A stretch of DNA of 64,000 nucleotides from Adiantum capillus-veneris. Lineage: Eukaryota > Streptophyta > Polypodiopsida > Polypodiales > Pteridaceae. The stretch lies in the NCBI GenBank assembly GCA_014529385.2, contig CM043943.1, positions 105,934,355 through 105,998,354 of the forward strand. The letters are read 5' to 3'. The position numbers and the translations under genes were made by a program. Positions 44,801 through 56,181 of this stretch are shown here, piece after piece. The notes beneath the pieces are model-generated. The model was not told where the DNA came from and made no database searches. It saw only the letters and a list, made by a program, of their open reading frames with translations. Each line of letters starts with the position of its first letter. Within the stretch, counting starts at the first letter, position 1.

Positions 44801-47800
44801 TCCACTATCCCTCGCCCCTACCTACTGCCCTCGCCCCTACCCAGGAGCCACTTACCCCTCGCCCCTACCTCCTGCATTCCTCCCTACCTACTAGCCCTCG
44901 CTTCTACCCAGCAAGACTTGCCCCTACCCTGTTGCGTTCACCCCAACCTACTGGCCCTCGCCCTACACACTAAACCTCGTCCATCTCTACTAACCCTCGC
45001 CACTCTCCATCTTCACTCGCCCCTACCCAGTGCCTCTCGTCCTCTCTACCCTACATTGCCATACTTGCCTGTCTCGCCTTGAGCACCCCATCCTCTTCTC
45101 TGTCCGTGACCCTATATACCAACTGAACTCCTCGCCCTATCTCCTCGCTGCCTTGGTCGTACTTCCCCCTCTCCTCTCAGCTAGGCTTTTGTAAAATTGC
45201 CCCCTACGTAGGCACCATCAAACTGCTGTGGAAGAAAGGAAGAGCCTTCGTCTTATCCTCAAATCGGCTGAAAGTATCAAACTTCACAGTTGCACCACCT
45301 TCTTTTTATGGTTTTGGCTTTTCTAGTGCTCCCAAATTATCATAGGGAAGTGTCATGAGCACTGTAAAATGGATCATTGGTGCCCCTTGGCCATTGACAT
45401 TTTGAGTCAATGGTGCCATTTTTGCCTGCTGGTCGGAGAAACCAGCCATGCCAAAATTGCCCTGTGGCACCCAAACTGGCCTTGATTACATTGGGACCCT
45501 TGCTGCATTGTATAGGGGGAAAGGTGGACGCACAAACATAACAAAAGGAGGAGTGGAGAGACCCAAAGGCCCAAACTCGCAAAAAATTACACATTTGTGA
45601 TAATAAGCTACACCCTTACTTGGTTGTGTCGAAAAGTCACTTATATACAAGTTAATCTTTCTCCTCAACATCAATGGTTTGTAGAGTTGCCACCATGAGG
45701 GAATTCATGGAATTATATTCCTCTGGCAAGGAAAACGTGTTGATGAGGGGAGAAGAGGAGTAGTCCACTTGGAACTCGCTCTTTTGACTAGGATTCTTTG
45801 TATCAAGAACCCCATCATATATTGCAAGAATAGAGAGGGATTCATCCTATGCGTTCAAGGGAGTGGGTAATGTCATCAAGGAAGAGAAATTCTTGACCGT
45901 CCATTACAACTGGATGCAGGGTGTGCAAGAGCAACTCTGGGATCTCATCTTCGACATCCTCCCCTTCTAGGTCTTGGTCACATCTTCCAAAGGAGGCTCG
46001 CCTTGCTGACATAGGAGGGCCAACAAAGCCTCTTCCTGGTTAGACATCTTCCCTCTTTGGGCTTTGCCTCCTTTCAAACTTTCTTGGACAACACCTGATG
46101 CTTGGCATCCTCGGGCATTGATGATGATGATGATTTTAGTCTTTCACTTTAATTCACTTCATTTTATTTATTTTTGTACCAAACATTGGATTAGATCCAC
46201 CAATGAGGTTTGGCATCATGGCTTGCATACCCCAAAAGACTGCTCCTGGCATATATTGCTGCTTCGCATAACTTGCCTTGCTCTAAAACATAGATCCTCC
46301 CCCGAAATACCCAGGATGTACTGTGGGTGGTGGAAGAACTTGTTGCATAGCCTGGAAACTAGTCCCTGTCCATTTAATGCAACATTTGGACTTTGAAAGG
46401 TGACTTGCTGAACTGGCAAAGCGTGTGGAATTGATGTCCTAACCACCTGTTCGTGGACAGAAGGAATTTGTCTTGGAGCCCCAACGGACTCCGCAACATG
46501 CGAACGCTCCCAGCCCTGCTGGGACGCATAAGGTACCTGGGCTTGAGACTCAACGGGCTCTACTTGTTCAGTGAGTTGCCTTGCCTGCTGCGACACTGGT
46601 GGCGCATGCAGAAATTCCATAAACCTAGGAGTACACACATTCATAGCAGCAACCAACTGTGTCCTAAACGCATCCTTGTCTAGTTGCCCAGTCATAAACC
46701 CTTGACCTTGTGGAGCATTCAGATCAACAAAAGGTACAAACAAGGGTGGCCGTGAACTCTCGTCAACCTCGAACACTGGAGGAGGAACAACCTGTCTGTC
46801 CTGTGAAGAGAAACCCTCTTTCCTAGTGTCATTCACTTTGTCAACCATAGTGTAATTCCAAGTTTTTGTGCTCTGTGTCCTCACTGAAAACCAACTAAGG
46901 CTCACTCTTTAAGGAAAAAGTGATTCTATCTCGGCAACGGAACCATGAAACCGGCCCGTAGACTCGCTAGAGGGTGGTAGACTTTAGCTTTCACTCCAAT
47001 TCTCACTTTAACTTTATGACACAAAGCAACTTCACAAATAAACCTATGTTTGGAATCTAACACTTCAAGCAAAAACACTACTTGGAAGCTAGAGTGCTTC
47101 CAAGCAAACCCTGTAGGCCCCAAAGACTGGTCCCCCTTTTGGTATTTCTTATTCTTATTGCAAATAGACGATCCGAACACTTTCACCGAACTCTCACCAA
47201 GCTGTGCAAACCTGTCCATGGCTGTAATTGCAGGTTTTTGACCCAATTTCGCCAGCATAACGGCGCAAAACCCCTGCAGGTAAAAAATACACGTCAAGGA
47301 CACTTTCCCTTGCATTGTGAAGGCTTTTTGGTGAGCTGCAGGCCAATTTCAGCATGCTGTAATTCCCTGTTTTGTCATTGTTAGGTGCCCAAAGCCCTAT
47401 CTAAGCATCCCAAGGCCTTCTCAAGGCTACCCTGGTGATCTCTTGCAGCTTAGATGTGAAACCCTAAACCTGCAGAAAAACACAGCAGGCTGTAATTTAC
47501 TGTTTTGGATAGTTTTGAGCAGAGCGAACACGTCTACGCGTGTCTCAGGTGCTCCCGCATGCAATGGGATAGTTCCCCTTTGAATCGGACGAGTTTTCAT
47601 GCGAGAAAACTCTCCGTTTTCGCAATCCTTCGCGATGGAACTGTGCGTACTTGTGGGGGATTAGCAATTAGCTACTTTGGTACCTGTTCAGAAGGCTCTT
47701 GCCTTGGCAGACGTGCATAAAACCCCCAGAGCTGTACATGGTCATCTGAGAAGACCAACTAGTGGGGCATTACCATATGTGCAAAGGGGAGAGAGAGATG

Positions 47801-50800
47801 CGTGAGAGCAAATCGTCGTGCTACATGAGACAAGGGAGAAGGCAAGGTTTCCATTAAAGCTGTGATCACTTGCACCCACTACTCACACATACATTGTAGT
47901 TCACAATGAATAAAAATTCAGCCTCCACTCCCAATTTGGGCGCCCTCTCTTGGATGAGGCTTCTGGAGTGTGTATGGCCTGTAGGTTACTCTCCTACTGC
48001 CATGTGTCCACTTTACTCCTGGTTTAATTTACTAGTATGCACCAACTTATTAAGTGTTGTGTGGGGCCTGAATGACTTTGAATTGAGCCTAGCCACCCTT
48101 TTACTGCTCGGATTTCAATGCCGATTGGCCCAACCAACTCGTGGGGATCTGGCCTTTATTGTTGTGGGTAAAACTCTCGTTCGTCGGCTGTTTTGCACTG
48201 GCCATACAATGTCCGGCCATTTTTGACTTCAAAAAGAGAGTCCCAGAAATCAAATAAAAATTAAGGGAAAGAAACCAGCAACTAAGGTTGTCACAACCTC
48301 GTGACACTTATAAAGGCCCTGTCCTATCGTAGAAGCAGTTACATGAAAAGCCATGCTTCTAAAAGCACCAGGACCAAAAATTGGTGCCCGAAAAAGCCCA
48401 GTGCTACTTGCAAAAATTCGTACAGCCTGCCACATCATCAGCACGATTTACAAAAATCCGCACAGGCTGCAACGTCAACACTTTTTACGCAAAAATAATG
48501 TCTTGCTTTATTTCTAGAGGGTTTAGGGCGGTTGGCCAAGTTTTGGTAAGTTGGTGGGTTAGGTTTTGGGCCACTTAACGAGAACCTACAAGTTGGTAAA
48601 AACTTCTTCTGCTTCTTCCTTTAGGGTTTAGGCCCCTCGCTTGCCCGCTAGGCCAGACTACGTCATCGGTTTGTGACATTGACACGTGCATGAGAAGATT
48701 GATCAAGTACTCCAAAGATCCGAAATATGTGAATCACTTCAAGAATTACATGCTTGACGAGGTTCACTCTATATGATGAGAGGCTGTCCATCTTCCTGTC
48801 AAGTTGGTAATGAAACAGAAAGCAAGGCCGAGTGCAGAAAAGAAGAAATTGTACTCGCAGAAAGAGTTTGACAAAGCTCTTGAAGAGAAGACAAACCGGT
48901 CGATGAAAAGCTTAAAGCACTCTTGGAAGCAGAGGAAATCAATTTCCTTGGTTATTTGGGTCGGAAATTGACCTTCAAGGTGGGAAGCAGATCCAAGAAG
49001 CGTGTGCGTTTCGAGGATGACAAGATTTTTCTTCGTCTTCAGAGAGTTTCTCTAGTTCTAGTGCCAGAGAGGATGAGAAAAAGTTGAAGAAGCGGAGAAA
49101 AAGCAAGAAAAGCCAGAAAAGCAGATTCTTGAAGGCACAAGGAGCCATCTAGCAGTTTAGAGGAGGAGACCTCATCCCTTTTTGATAGTTCAGACAATGA
49201 GAAAAAGAACAAGAAGACAAAGGAATTCAAGGGTGGGGGTCAAACAGTCAAGTTTCACATGTTTTCAAGCTATCAGGACACCCATCGAGCCCTTGAATTC
49301 ATACGACAGTTTGACATCGTGAAGGATCTTCTGGCTACACGGACCGCCTATAGACACGCATCGGACGAACCACCCGACCATAGCCACCATCCAACAACAT
49401 AGAGCATGGATGAGAGGGAGAGCATGAGAGAGAGGGAGAGCGTGAGAGATGTGGCATCCAATGTCACATGAGCTTCATGTGGAAGGGGGAGCATCCAAAG
49501 CTCAGGGAGCCCCAACAATGGAATTCAATGAGGGCAAAACTTCCTTAATTCGGGCCTCAAAACTGCCTAAAAAGGTGGGTTCAACAGTGAAAAGGGCCAA
49601 CGGCTAGACACAATTGCCCAAAAAACTGCCTAATGGAACGTACTAGTCATACGGGACTGTTCGGGACGGACTGAATGGAACGAGACGTTCTGATCGACGT
49701 ACGAGAACTACCCTGGAGATAGATCCTTAGAAAGCATAATGTTTATCCCAAAGTTGTAATAGAGGGTAATTGAAAACTAACAAATGGAGACATACCATGA
49801 ACTATAAGAGTAACGGCTCGAGACTCACGGAATCTCTAAAGTGCAGGGAGAAAGATTATGAGTTCTGAATGATGGGCCGCACTCTTGCTTTCCCAAGAGA
49901 ACCCTCATATAAATAGAGCAATTCTGATAGTTATGAGGGGTTATTTTTGAGCGTCAAAGAGAGTTGGAAGTTTAAGAGATTGAAAGAAAGGATTATACGA
50001 AGTTGACATAGGAGCAAAAGTGATGAAGCAGGATTAACTATACCTGAAGAAGGATCGAAAAGCACATGATGCAACTATTGCATAAATGTTGAATCGTCTT
50101 AGGATGTCGGCAAAATTCAGCAATGGAAGGGGATCGATGTTCTACCGCTGAGCCTCCGATTGGCTGACAGCACAGCATCAGCACTGTTGTAAAGAAAAAT
50201 GAAGATTTGACGCTCAAAGAAGAGCCTACCAATCAAGGTGATATGGAACATTTCATGGTTTTAACCGTTTCGAGGTTCTGAGGTTTTGAAACGTATATTT
50301 TTGGGGCATGGAAAAAGCGATAGGTTTTGCAGATAATTCTATCTATCCATCCATCAATCTAGGCGCACGCACGCACACACATACATTATATGCTTAGTAC
50401 ATGTGTGTGTGTGTGTGTGTGTGTACACGTAGTATGCACATACACACATATCTATGCGTATGTGCGCACTTGTCTGCATGTGTAAGTGTATGTGTGTATA
50501 TGAATACCCGAATCTCTCAAAAGTGAGGACTGATGTTAAATCACAGCAAATTCAAACAAGCCACTATGAAATCTCTAGCCTCCTATAAGCATGTTCTAGG
50601 GTCCAAGCGGTCCTCAGCCTTCTTGCTGTGAAATGTGGAAGGAATGAAGAGAGCACACGAGAAAGGAGACAAGTACAATGTGAGAGGGAGAATGATCCAG
50701 GGACAGTAATTCATTAATTCAAGAGGGTGCTCATACAACTGAACGATGAGAATGATCATAGGGAAACTTATATTTTGAAAATAGTGAACAAGAGTGTTGT

Positions 50801-52793
50801 AAAGTGGAGGCGCCCCAATTTAGGGCTGACACATTTTATAAATATGCGTCCTCATCAGTATATTGACACATGGCATAATTGATAAAAATGTCCACATCGG
50901 CAAAAAATATGCCCCATCAGCACAACAGCTAACAAATGGGCAAAATGGAATATAAGTGCATATGCGGCTATTGTGGCCATACAATCATGAGATGCAACCC
51001 AGGATATCACCATCTGATGATGACATGTTTCCAAGAGGATTGAGCCCAAAAGGCTCTTGGATACCAGTTTTTGGGATTTAACAACTCGCTGAATGTTCAT
51101 TAAAATGTAGTATAATGACTTCAAACATTCGAGTGCCAACTTCCAAGTATCTCGGTTGAACATGCACCAATGGTACGTGCAAAGACACATCGGGTAAGAC
51201 ATGCACATACTCGCACACATTATGCTATACGATTTTGACTGGTACTAGACTGTAAAATATGCGTCTACTTGTCTAGACAACCTACGTTACTTGTTGCCTG
51301 ATTTGCCTTGTACAATCATTCATGCAAAGAGGGTTATGTATGGGTTCTAACCGATCTAATTGAATCGTCCGGACATGTCATGGCACCTTGAGCCTATTAG
51401 CATGTGACATCCCCTCCTGCTAAAGGTGAGGCCAGGCTGAGCTGTCTCCTACTATTAGCAGTGGTTCACCATTCATCTCGGACCATGAGTCAAGTTTCTA
51501 TTGCCCTTCGTCAACTGTACTTCGTCTTGTTTTTGATGGTCTTCTACGCTCAAACAATGTGAGATAGTTCCACTTCGGTTTAGACTCACTTATCGTCTTC
51601 TTCTTTCGTCCTCCCAAAGAATCCAAATGAGAGGTTGACTCCCTTGTACCTGCAATCCAGATAAAACGGCGTGAGTTTCTGAGTGCATAACCAGGCTAGA
51701 AGTGTAGGGTAAGAGATTGGAACAATCAAATCTCCTTGAATTTGGCTTACTGGATTGGCTAACAGACACAGGTACTACTTGCGAGTGGTTTACTGCTGGA
51801 ACATTCTCAACACCATTAAGAATTGTGCTGCAGTCTGCTATTGACAAACTGGTGCTACATCAATAGAGGACAGTAACCACCCAAGAATTGGCAAGGTAAG
51901 TTTTTTCCAAGTCATCCAATCCTATTTGTCAATGTGCCAAGTCTACCTAAGCCATCTTTTAACTAGGGGTTTCCACCAAAGCTATGTGCAGAAATGCCTT
52001 CTCTTATGGATGCCTTCTCAAATGGAGGCCTCACAAATTGGGCAACACATATCAACAATAGCCAAGCTGAGAGATGGGCATTGAGTGTATCACTTGTAGC
52101 ATGACTTAAATCTAGACATTGCTCTTAATTAGGCTATTGGAGGTGTCTAGACACTTCTCATCTCATTGCGAAACTCCATCCTTTCCATCTTCAAAAATGT
52201 AACTTGCGAGCTGCTATTCAATTCTCATTTTGGATCAGGGTGGCTATCTGATTTTGCTAGCATCACTGGATGCTTCACCTTTAACAAGGTGAAGAGGTGC
52301 CTGTTGCCCTTGTCGTGCAATTTGGGAATTGTGAAAAATTTTCATTGCAGGAATTATGAATGTTCTTTGGGTGTGCGTCCTTGTGTGCTTCTTGGGGATT
52401 TCCACCGTTTAAAATGTCCATTTTGTGATGTCTGGTGTGAGTTTCTCAACTCAACGGAGCTGTATATATATCCAGATGGAGTTTTGCACGAGGTCAATGG
52501 ATTGCCCATGTAAACAAAAGAGATGGAAGTTACATTCTTGTCTTGCTGTTTTCTGATTGATGTCCCTGCTTATTGTAGACTAGTGCTTTTATTGTAAAGC
52601 TTAGCACATTGATGAGGATGTGGTCTCAAATTGCGAAGGTAGCAGTTGTCATTACTTTTTCCTAAACGTAGCTTTGGTTTTTTCCCGGCTTCTGGCAGAT
52701 GTGAAGCACCAATCGCATGAGGATTATATGGATAAGGCAGAGAAGGCCAAACAAGTCGAGAAAGCACGCCAATCAAGATTGTCTTCCTCCTAA
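38988..52793 (+). CDS. 81-residue single-pass membrane protein; two exons split by a 13.6-kb intron
   Basis: Exon 1 is 38988-39138, donor G|GTGAG. Exon 2 is 52699-52793, acceptor TTCTGGCAG|AT. Joined in phase 1, they give 81 residues ending at TAA 52791-52793. Residues 1-29 are hydrophilic (KPLSRLNQYLYSGDKKHV at 13-30). One hydrophobic span of about 18 residues (LAGILIVAAIGAIPWLLLA, 31-49) follows. The C-terminal 31 residues are charged and helical (KHQSHEDYMDKAEKAK, then ARQSRLSSS). From memory, this layout (K-P-L-x-R, Y-L-Y-S-G-D-K-K-H-V, one span, H-Q-S-H-x-D-Y-M, SSS end) matches a conserved uncharacterised plant protein family of about 80 residues, which strongly supports the splice across the transposon-filled intron. 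The function is unknown; a small organelle or endomembrane protein is possible. The long intron could lower expression. Confidence 0.8.
39139..39182. repeat. (GA)n microsatellite fused to the splice donor
   Basis: The GTGAG donor of the small membrane-protein gene leads directly into about 40 bp of GA repeat, so repeat length changes occur within a few bases of the splice site. Confidence 0.95.
39960..40760 (+). pseudogene. LINE reverse transcriptase fragment (L1-like)
   Basis: It reads in several frames: RVLEIAVEFNSKLFTE and LATADMLCAREE, then CPGNDGL (usual P-G-x-D-G), FFLDYWDDLY, then MPKGRDHTLLHQWRAF (usual I-P-K-x-x-D ... W-R-P-I), ARLRPFLPDVI, then LAILLLDLEKSYDRVD (RT catalytic Asp region), MGFLARWICGV and VTIGG. 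This is the classic plant L1-type RT, different from the 18.6-23.6 kb LINE. The 5' and 3' ends are missing. It lies inside the intron. Confidence 0.8.
40765..41266 (-). pseudogene. Copia polyprotein fragment of a third family
   Basis: The minus frame holds FVNFALMSQIQASPVEPSS and NKTWTLVPKPNKRKVV, the linker before copia RT (usual E-P-x-x-x-x-E-A then T-W-x-L-V-P). The first RT motif follows in shifted frames (KARLVAR, then TTIRTV- and QMDVKSAF-like pieces). Sequence style differs from copia-1/2. On the right it is cut by the gypsy LTR at 41267, and on the left it abuts the LINE fragment. Confidence 0.6.
41267..41905 (+). repeat. 5' LTR of a gypsy element
   Basis: It begins TGTAACAA and ends TTGTGACA (7 of 8 terminal bases inverted-complementary), and a primer site follows after one base. 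It contains two copies of GATGACGTGGCAG (41447, 41482), a TATA-like ATATAAA near 41692 and a CT repeat (41779-41827). The left edge is set by terminal similarity only, because no matching 3' LTR was found. Confidence 0.6.
41447..41494 (+). promoter_or_regulatory. Tandem ACGTGGC motifs in the gypsy LTR
   Basis: GATGACGTGGCAG at 41447-41459 and 41482-41494, spaced 35 bp, about 200 bp before the TATA-like site. TGACGTGGC matches the G-box/ABRE class bound by plant bZIP factors. Function is inferred from motif only. Confidence 0.4.
41907..41918 (+). promoter_or_regulatory. Primer binding site of gypsy element (initiator tRNA-Met)
   Basis: TGGTATCAGAGC one base after the LTR end, the standard initiator-Met primer site. 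Confidence 0.85.
41919..44059 (+). pseudogene. Ty3/gypsy polyprotein, internally deleted
   Basis: A short gag-like piece lies at 42120-42260 (TPRTWQAFKKIFA). Protease and RT are missing. From 42523 comes the RNase H end (YLLGVHFTIIIDNHAL, LLLFQEFHFEVV), then LDGVLRRCV and the HHCC zinc region (DAHNGLTDGHYPGH ... CDVC). The integrase core follows: WGMDLVGPI (Asp), TSDRGSHF (Asp) and EQAESTNK (Glu). The C-terminus is KLVRAWQGPFMV and VNGSRIKCYHPSE, typical of plant gypsy without a chromodomain. Breaks: stop at about 43063, stop at about 43132, frameshift and stop near 43490. Two long frames stay open (42523-43065, 43664-44059), so decay is moderate. No 3' LTR was recognised in 44060-44640, which is otherwise without features. 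Confidence 0.85.
44640..45135. repeat. C-rich minisatellite, about 20-bp units
   Basis: Irregular repeats of CTCGCCCCTACC(C/T)A followed by CTAGCC or CAGGAGCCA. Predicted Pro/Leu/Ser-rich frames on the plus strand are translations of this repeat. Confidence 0.85.
45170..46848 (-). pseudogene. Gypsy gag fragment, 5' part
   Basis: Proposed start at 46848 (MVDKVNDTRKEGF); the frame is open to 46216 with a Gln/Val/Pro-rich linker. Further pieces lie at 45600-45200: GGATVKFDTFSRFEDKTKAL then, after a frame change, QQFDGAYVGGNFTKA. This matches the start of the gypsy gag domain (usual K-A-L-x-F-L-x-Q-F-D-x-A-F). The frame ends at the C-rich minisatellite, and protease and pol are absent. The start lies 83 bases inside a tRNA-Asp-type primer site. 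Confidence 0.6.
46931..46945 (-). promoter_or_regulatory. Primer binding site, tRNA-Asp type
   Basis: Minus-strand TGGTTCCGTTGCCGA directly follows a CA that could end an LTR (plus TG at 46946). It resembles the TGGCGCCGTTGCCGGGG primer site of Tat/Athila-type plant gypsy elements. The 5' LTR would occupy plus coordinates from 46946 rightwards; its far end, somewhere before about 47900, was not resolved. Confidence 0.55.
46946..48600. other. Probable gypsy LTR, then unrecognised intron sequence
   Basis: Likely 5' LTR of the minus-strand gypsy from 46946. The rest has no recognised coding or repeat feature. Short frames (47906-48226 plus, 48250-48444 minus) have no domain. Confidence 0.35.
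48780..49330 (+). pseudogene. Gypsy gag fragment, plus strand
   Basis: Pieces in changing frames: LKALLEAEEINFLGYLGRKL, SSLFDSSDNEKKNKK, then GGGQTVKFHMFSSYQDTHRA and LEFIRQFDI. The last pieces match the same gag start domain as the minus-strand fragment at 45200-45350. No zinc knuckle or pol follows, so it is a truncated relic. Confidence 0.5.
49331..52698. other. Intron sequence, nothing firm recognised
   Basis: Remaining intron of the small membrane-protein gene. It contains a TG repeat (50403-50426) and a CATATAAATAGAG TATA-like site near 49910 without other LTR evidence. A 115-codon plus frame (52166-52513) and a minus frame (51590-51847) have no recognisable domain and are not called genes. 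Confidence 0.45.
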
Positions 52794-54565
52794 TGGTATC
52801 GAGTGGTTTGATTTCGAAGTGTTGATTGGACATTACCAATGATTGATCCTTTGTAGTGACCAGAATTGAGATTGGCAAAGTTTGAGATAGTGTGCAAAAA
52901 ATGCAAACGATACAGGAAGAACCGATACTGGCCGGGTCTTTTTTCCATTGATTTCTGTTTAAAAGGTGTATGTTCTTACATACCTAAAGTTTAAGAATAG
53001 AACAAGAACATAATTGATTAAAGTTAGACCTTAAGTGGCAGAACATTTGAACTGGTAGCAGGACTGCTTGATGTTGTTTACTGCAGTCTAGTCTATGGTA
53101 AATGTTGCACTTTTGGCAGGCCTCTTTGAATAAGTCTTGGTAGACTTGATTGTAAGCTGAGAACAGAATGAAGGGTATTTTTGTAAACGACTGAAATGTT
53201 AGATTTTAATGTCTTGTTCTGACATTCATTTTTTGACCATATATATTTTCTTTGAAGCATAATTGCTGTGTTTGTGGGGTGGAGCTAATTAGTCACTGCC
53301 CATATTCAGTGGTACTTGTTATGTGTGTGCAAGAAAGGAATCAGTTCATTATATACCCTAGTTCTTTGATTAATCGAGTGCCGTCGCTTTATTTTTTTGT
53401 TTTAGCTCTTATGGTCGAAACTTGGTTCTAATTGTTGACAAACACCATGATATTGAAAGGATTATATATCCTTCTTGACAGAACGTATTTTGACCTTCCA
53501 ATGATCTTACCTTGTCCTTTAGATACTTGAGTTTCAAAAATGGAGTAAGGATAACTTGTTGATTCCTTCATAATCTCCAAAGCTAGTATTTGCTTGCCTT
53601 TTTTTAAGAAATCTATTGTCGATCATGGTTTCTTGCAATGTCAAAAAACTAGTCAAGCACACTTCTCTCTTTACCAATATTTTTGATGTCGACCTCTTAA
53701 TTTGTTTTTCTTGGAGAGTGAGTGCTATGTGTCAAAGCATGTAAATTTTTATCTTTTTATAAAGCTCCTAATTCCCATTATAAAGGTTTGTGGATATTAT
53801 TTTTCTTTTTTAAAGCTCCGATTTTGTGGATGGATCATGTTTTTGATACAGTACCTTGATGTGGTTTTTCTCTTTCTTTCTCTGAAACGAGTTTGATTGC
53901 TTGCATCAATATGTTAAAAGTCGTGGTGGATGTTCTTTGAGAGCTGAGAGCTTGCTATGCTTTCTTTACCCCACAATTCTAAATTACATGCTATTGTATC
54001 ATTTATGATTTTTTTTTCCGTGCCTAATCTTTAATCACTAGTTCCTCTTCTAAAAGTAAAAGATTGCACTTTTTTGGACTTTCCATGGAAGCTCCTCCGT
54101 TCACTATCTAGGAATTCTTTTAGTGGGTCGTGTTACCCTTGGCAAATATTTGAAAGAATCTTCACCGGATTTCATGATGTGTAGGATATGGATTTTTACC
54201 GCTATCTCATCTTCTTCTTGCTATATCACTTATTGTTTGTTTGCTTTCTTGCAAGAATCTTCATGGTAGATACTTTATATTAAGTTTATTAATAATTTTT
54301 TTGATTTCTGCTATTTCCCTCACTTTAGTGCAATCCCATATCAACTAGGTCAAGGGAAGTCCATATCTAGTAATCTATTTTGAAGAAATATGAACTATAT
54401 ATGTATAGCTGCACACTTGGAGGAATGTAGTCTACACAAACAAGCCAATTTGTATGTATTATTGTAAAATGGAAGTAAAGTGTTGCAATGCGCATAGGTT
54501 GAGAAAGAAGAAGATTAATTAACTATCTTCTTACGCCATATCTCGTGAACACAATAGGGAATTAT
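52794..54565. other. 3' flank of the small membrane-protein gene
   Basis: It presumably holds the 3' UTR. AT-rich, and no domain or repeat recognised up to the copia-3 LTR. Confidence 0.5.
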
Positions 54566-54569
54566 GAAA

Positions 54570-54772
54570 TGTTGGAATTAGGGTTGCGGGAACGTGCACA
54601 CAGTTCGGAGATGCAGATGAAGCTCAAGGTACACAATAGACAATACAAGATAAAATAGTCTTTGATTTATGGGTGTATATGCAAAGCGTGAGAGAGAGAA
54701 ACCTCTTACTGAGTGAAAAAAGTTCCTCGACAGTCCTATGTGTGCACACATCACTATATATACATGGATACA
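54570..54772 (-). repeat. 3' LTR of copia-3
   Basis: 203 bp, homologous to the 227-bp LTR of copia-2 and ending before AATCCCCA, a decayed polypurine tract. Confidence 0.8.
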
Positions 54773-55759
54773 AATCCCCATTAGAAAGTAATAAGGTCAA
54801 CGAGAGTTGACACATAGATTTGCCATGCCCTATGGATATGACTAGTCCACAAAGACAAGCAAGCTGAAAGCTTTGCGAAAAGCTTCAAACTTCTCGCCTT
54901 TGTGAATATATTCGCTAAGTTGTTTTGTGTCGGCACATGAGCCTCTACTGACATAGTGATAATGCACCTCAATGTGCTTTGTGCAAGCGTGAAAGATTGG
55001 GTTCCTCGCCACTATCAATACGCTCTCACTGGTAGTGTAGATGAGTGCCATCTCAACTTCCAAATCAGCTAGCCCTAAGGCGTCTCAGCCACACACTCAA
55101 CTGTAGCGATGAAAACTGCCTTGTACTCAGCCTCACAGCTAGAGCTTGCGAGATATACATGAATTATTGAGCATGAAACAAAAACCACTCATGGACACTC
55201 GTGTGTTATACCAACCATCCCAATCTGAGTTAGAAAAAGCTTGTAAATTTGGCGGCAATGATCCCTTCTTGGGATAAAACAACCCAAGAGGTATAGTGTC
55301 ACTCAAGTTGCGAAAGATTCTCTTAATCGATGTCAATCGTTAAATCTTGAGCTTTGCATAAATTTCCTTACTTGCAAGACTAGAAGCTGGATATGTAGCC
55401 TTGAAATGCATATTTAAATGAGGCAACGAACAACTACCTTGTAGAGGGTAAAATCTACAAGATCTCTAGCGTCATGTAGATTTAACTTCAAACCCGCCTC
55501 CATAGGAGTGGAAATTGGCTTGCAATCTTCAAGTCCAAATCTGCTTAGCAAAGTTTGCACATACTTTGCATGACATAATGTAATATCCTCATTACAATGC
55601 TTTAATTGAATGTTGAAATAAGGATGCAAAAACCCCAAACCTGATGTCTCAAATGTGGTATTCAAATCAGCTTTAAATTTAGCATTATGTGTCACATTTG
55701 GACCAATCAATAGTAAATCATTCACATAAACAACAACAATAATATACATACTATTCATA

Positions 55760-56181
55760 CATGATAGGCTCCTACTGGTAGGATTCGGTTTTTATTGCTC
55801 TGAATCTATCGCGATTTCTTTGCCTTGCTGCTTCGCAGGATCGGAGGCGCAAAATTCGAGTTTTCGCAGGTTTCGATCTCTCTCAGTCAGCTTGTAAGCG
55901 TTAAGCCTCACACCCTAACCATCATGCACGCGAGCGACTTGTGCTCGGTCGATGTACTTTTAATTTGAAAAAAGATATATTCTCCCCACCTTCACACGAG
56001 GCTTCATGCTCCGTCTTGGCCTATTGGCTCCTGCGCATCGTTCCATGCTCGTCGTCTCATCGGCCATGCAATGTGCATCACCTACGTGACACCCTTTGCA
56101 TCATCTGGCCACCTCGCACGACGGCTAATCGCATCAACAAAAATTCCCTTGCTTTTCCGAATTTCTACAATTGGGTACCCC
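55760..56181. mobile_element. 422-bp insertion in the copia-3 RT region
   Basis: Comparison with copia-2 shows a block absent from the copia RT. It is flanked by CTATTCATA (55751-55759) and CTACTCATA (56182-56190), a 9-bp direct repeat with one mismatch. It is more GC-rich than its host. On the minus strand it has TGATGGTTAGGGTG (A-box-like) and GATCGAAACC (B-box-like) about 45 bp apart near 55930-55870, but these lie well inside, so the SINE reading is weak. No coding domain. Confidence 0.5.

Noticed and set aside
44709-45082. Pro/Leu/Ser-rich plus-strand frames that look secreted
   Set aside because: They translate the C-rich minisatellite, and open frames here are a by-product of the repeat composition.
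52166-52513. 115-codon frame near the end of the big intron
   Set aside because: No recognisable domain, and it lies in intron sequence beside an unrelated downstream exon; no support beyond length.
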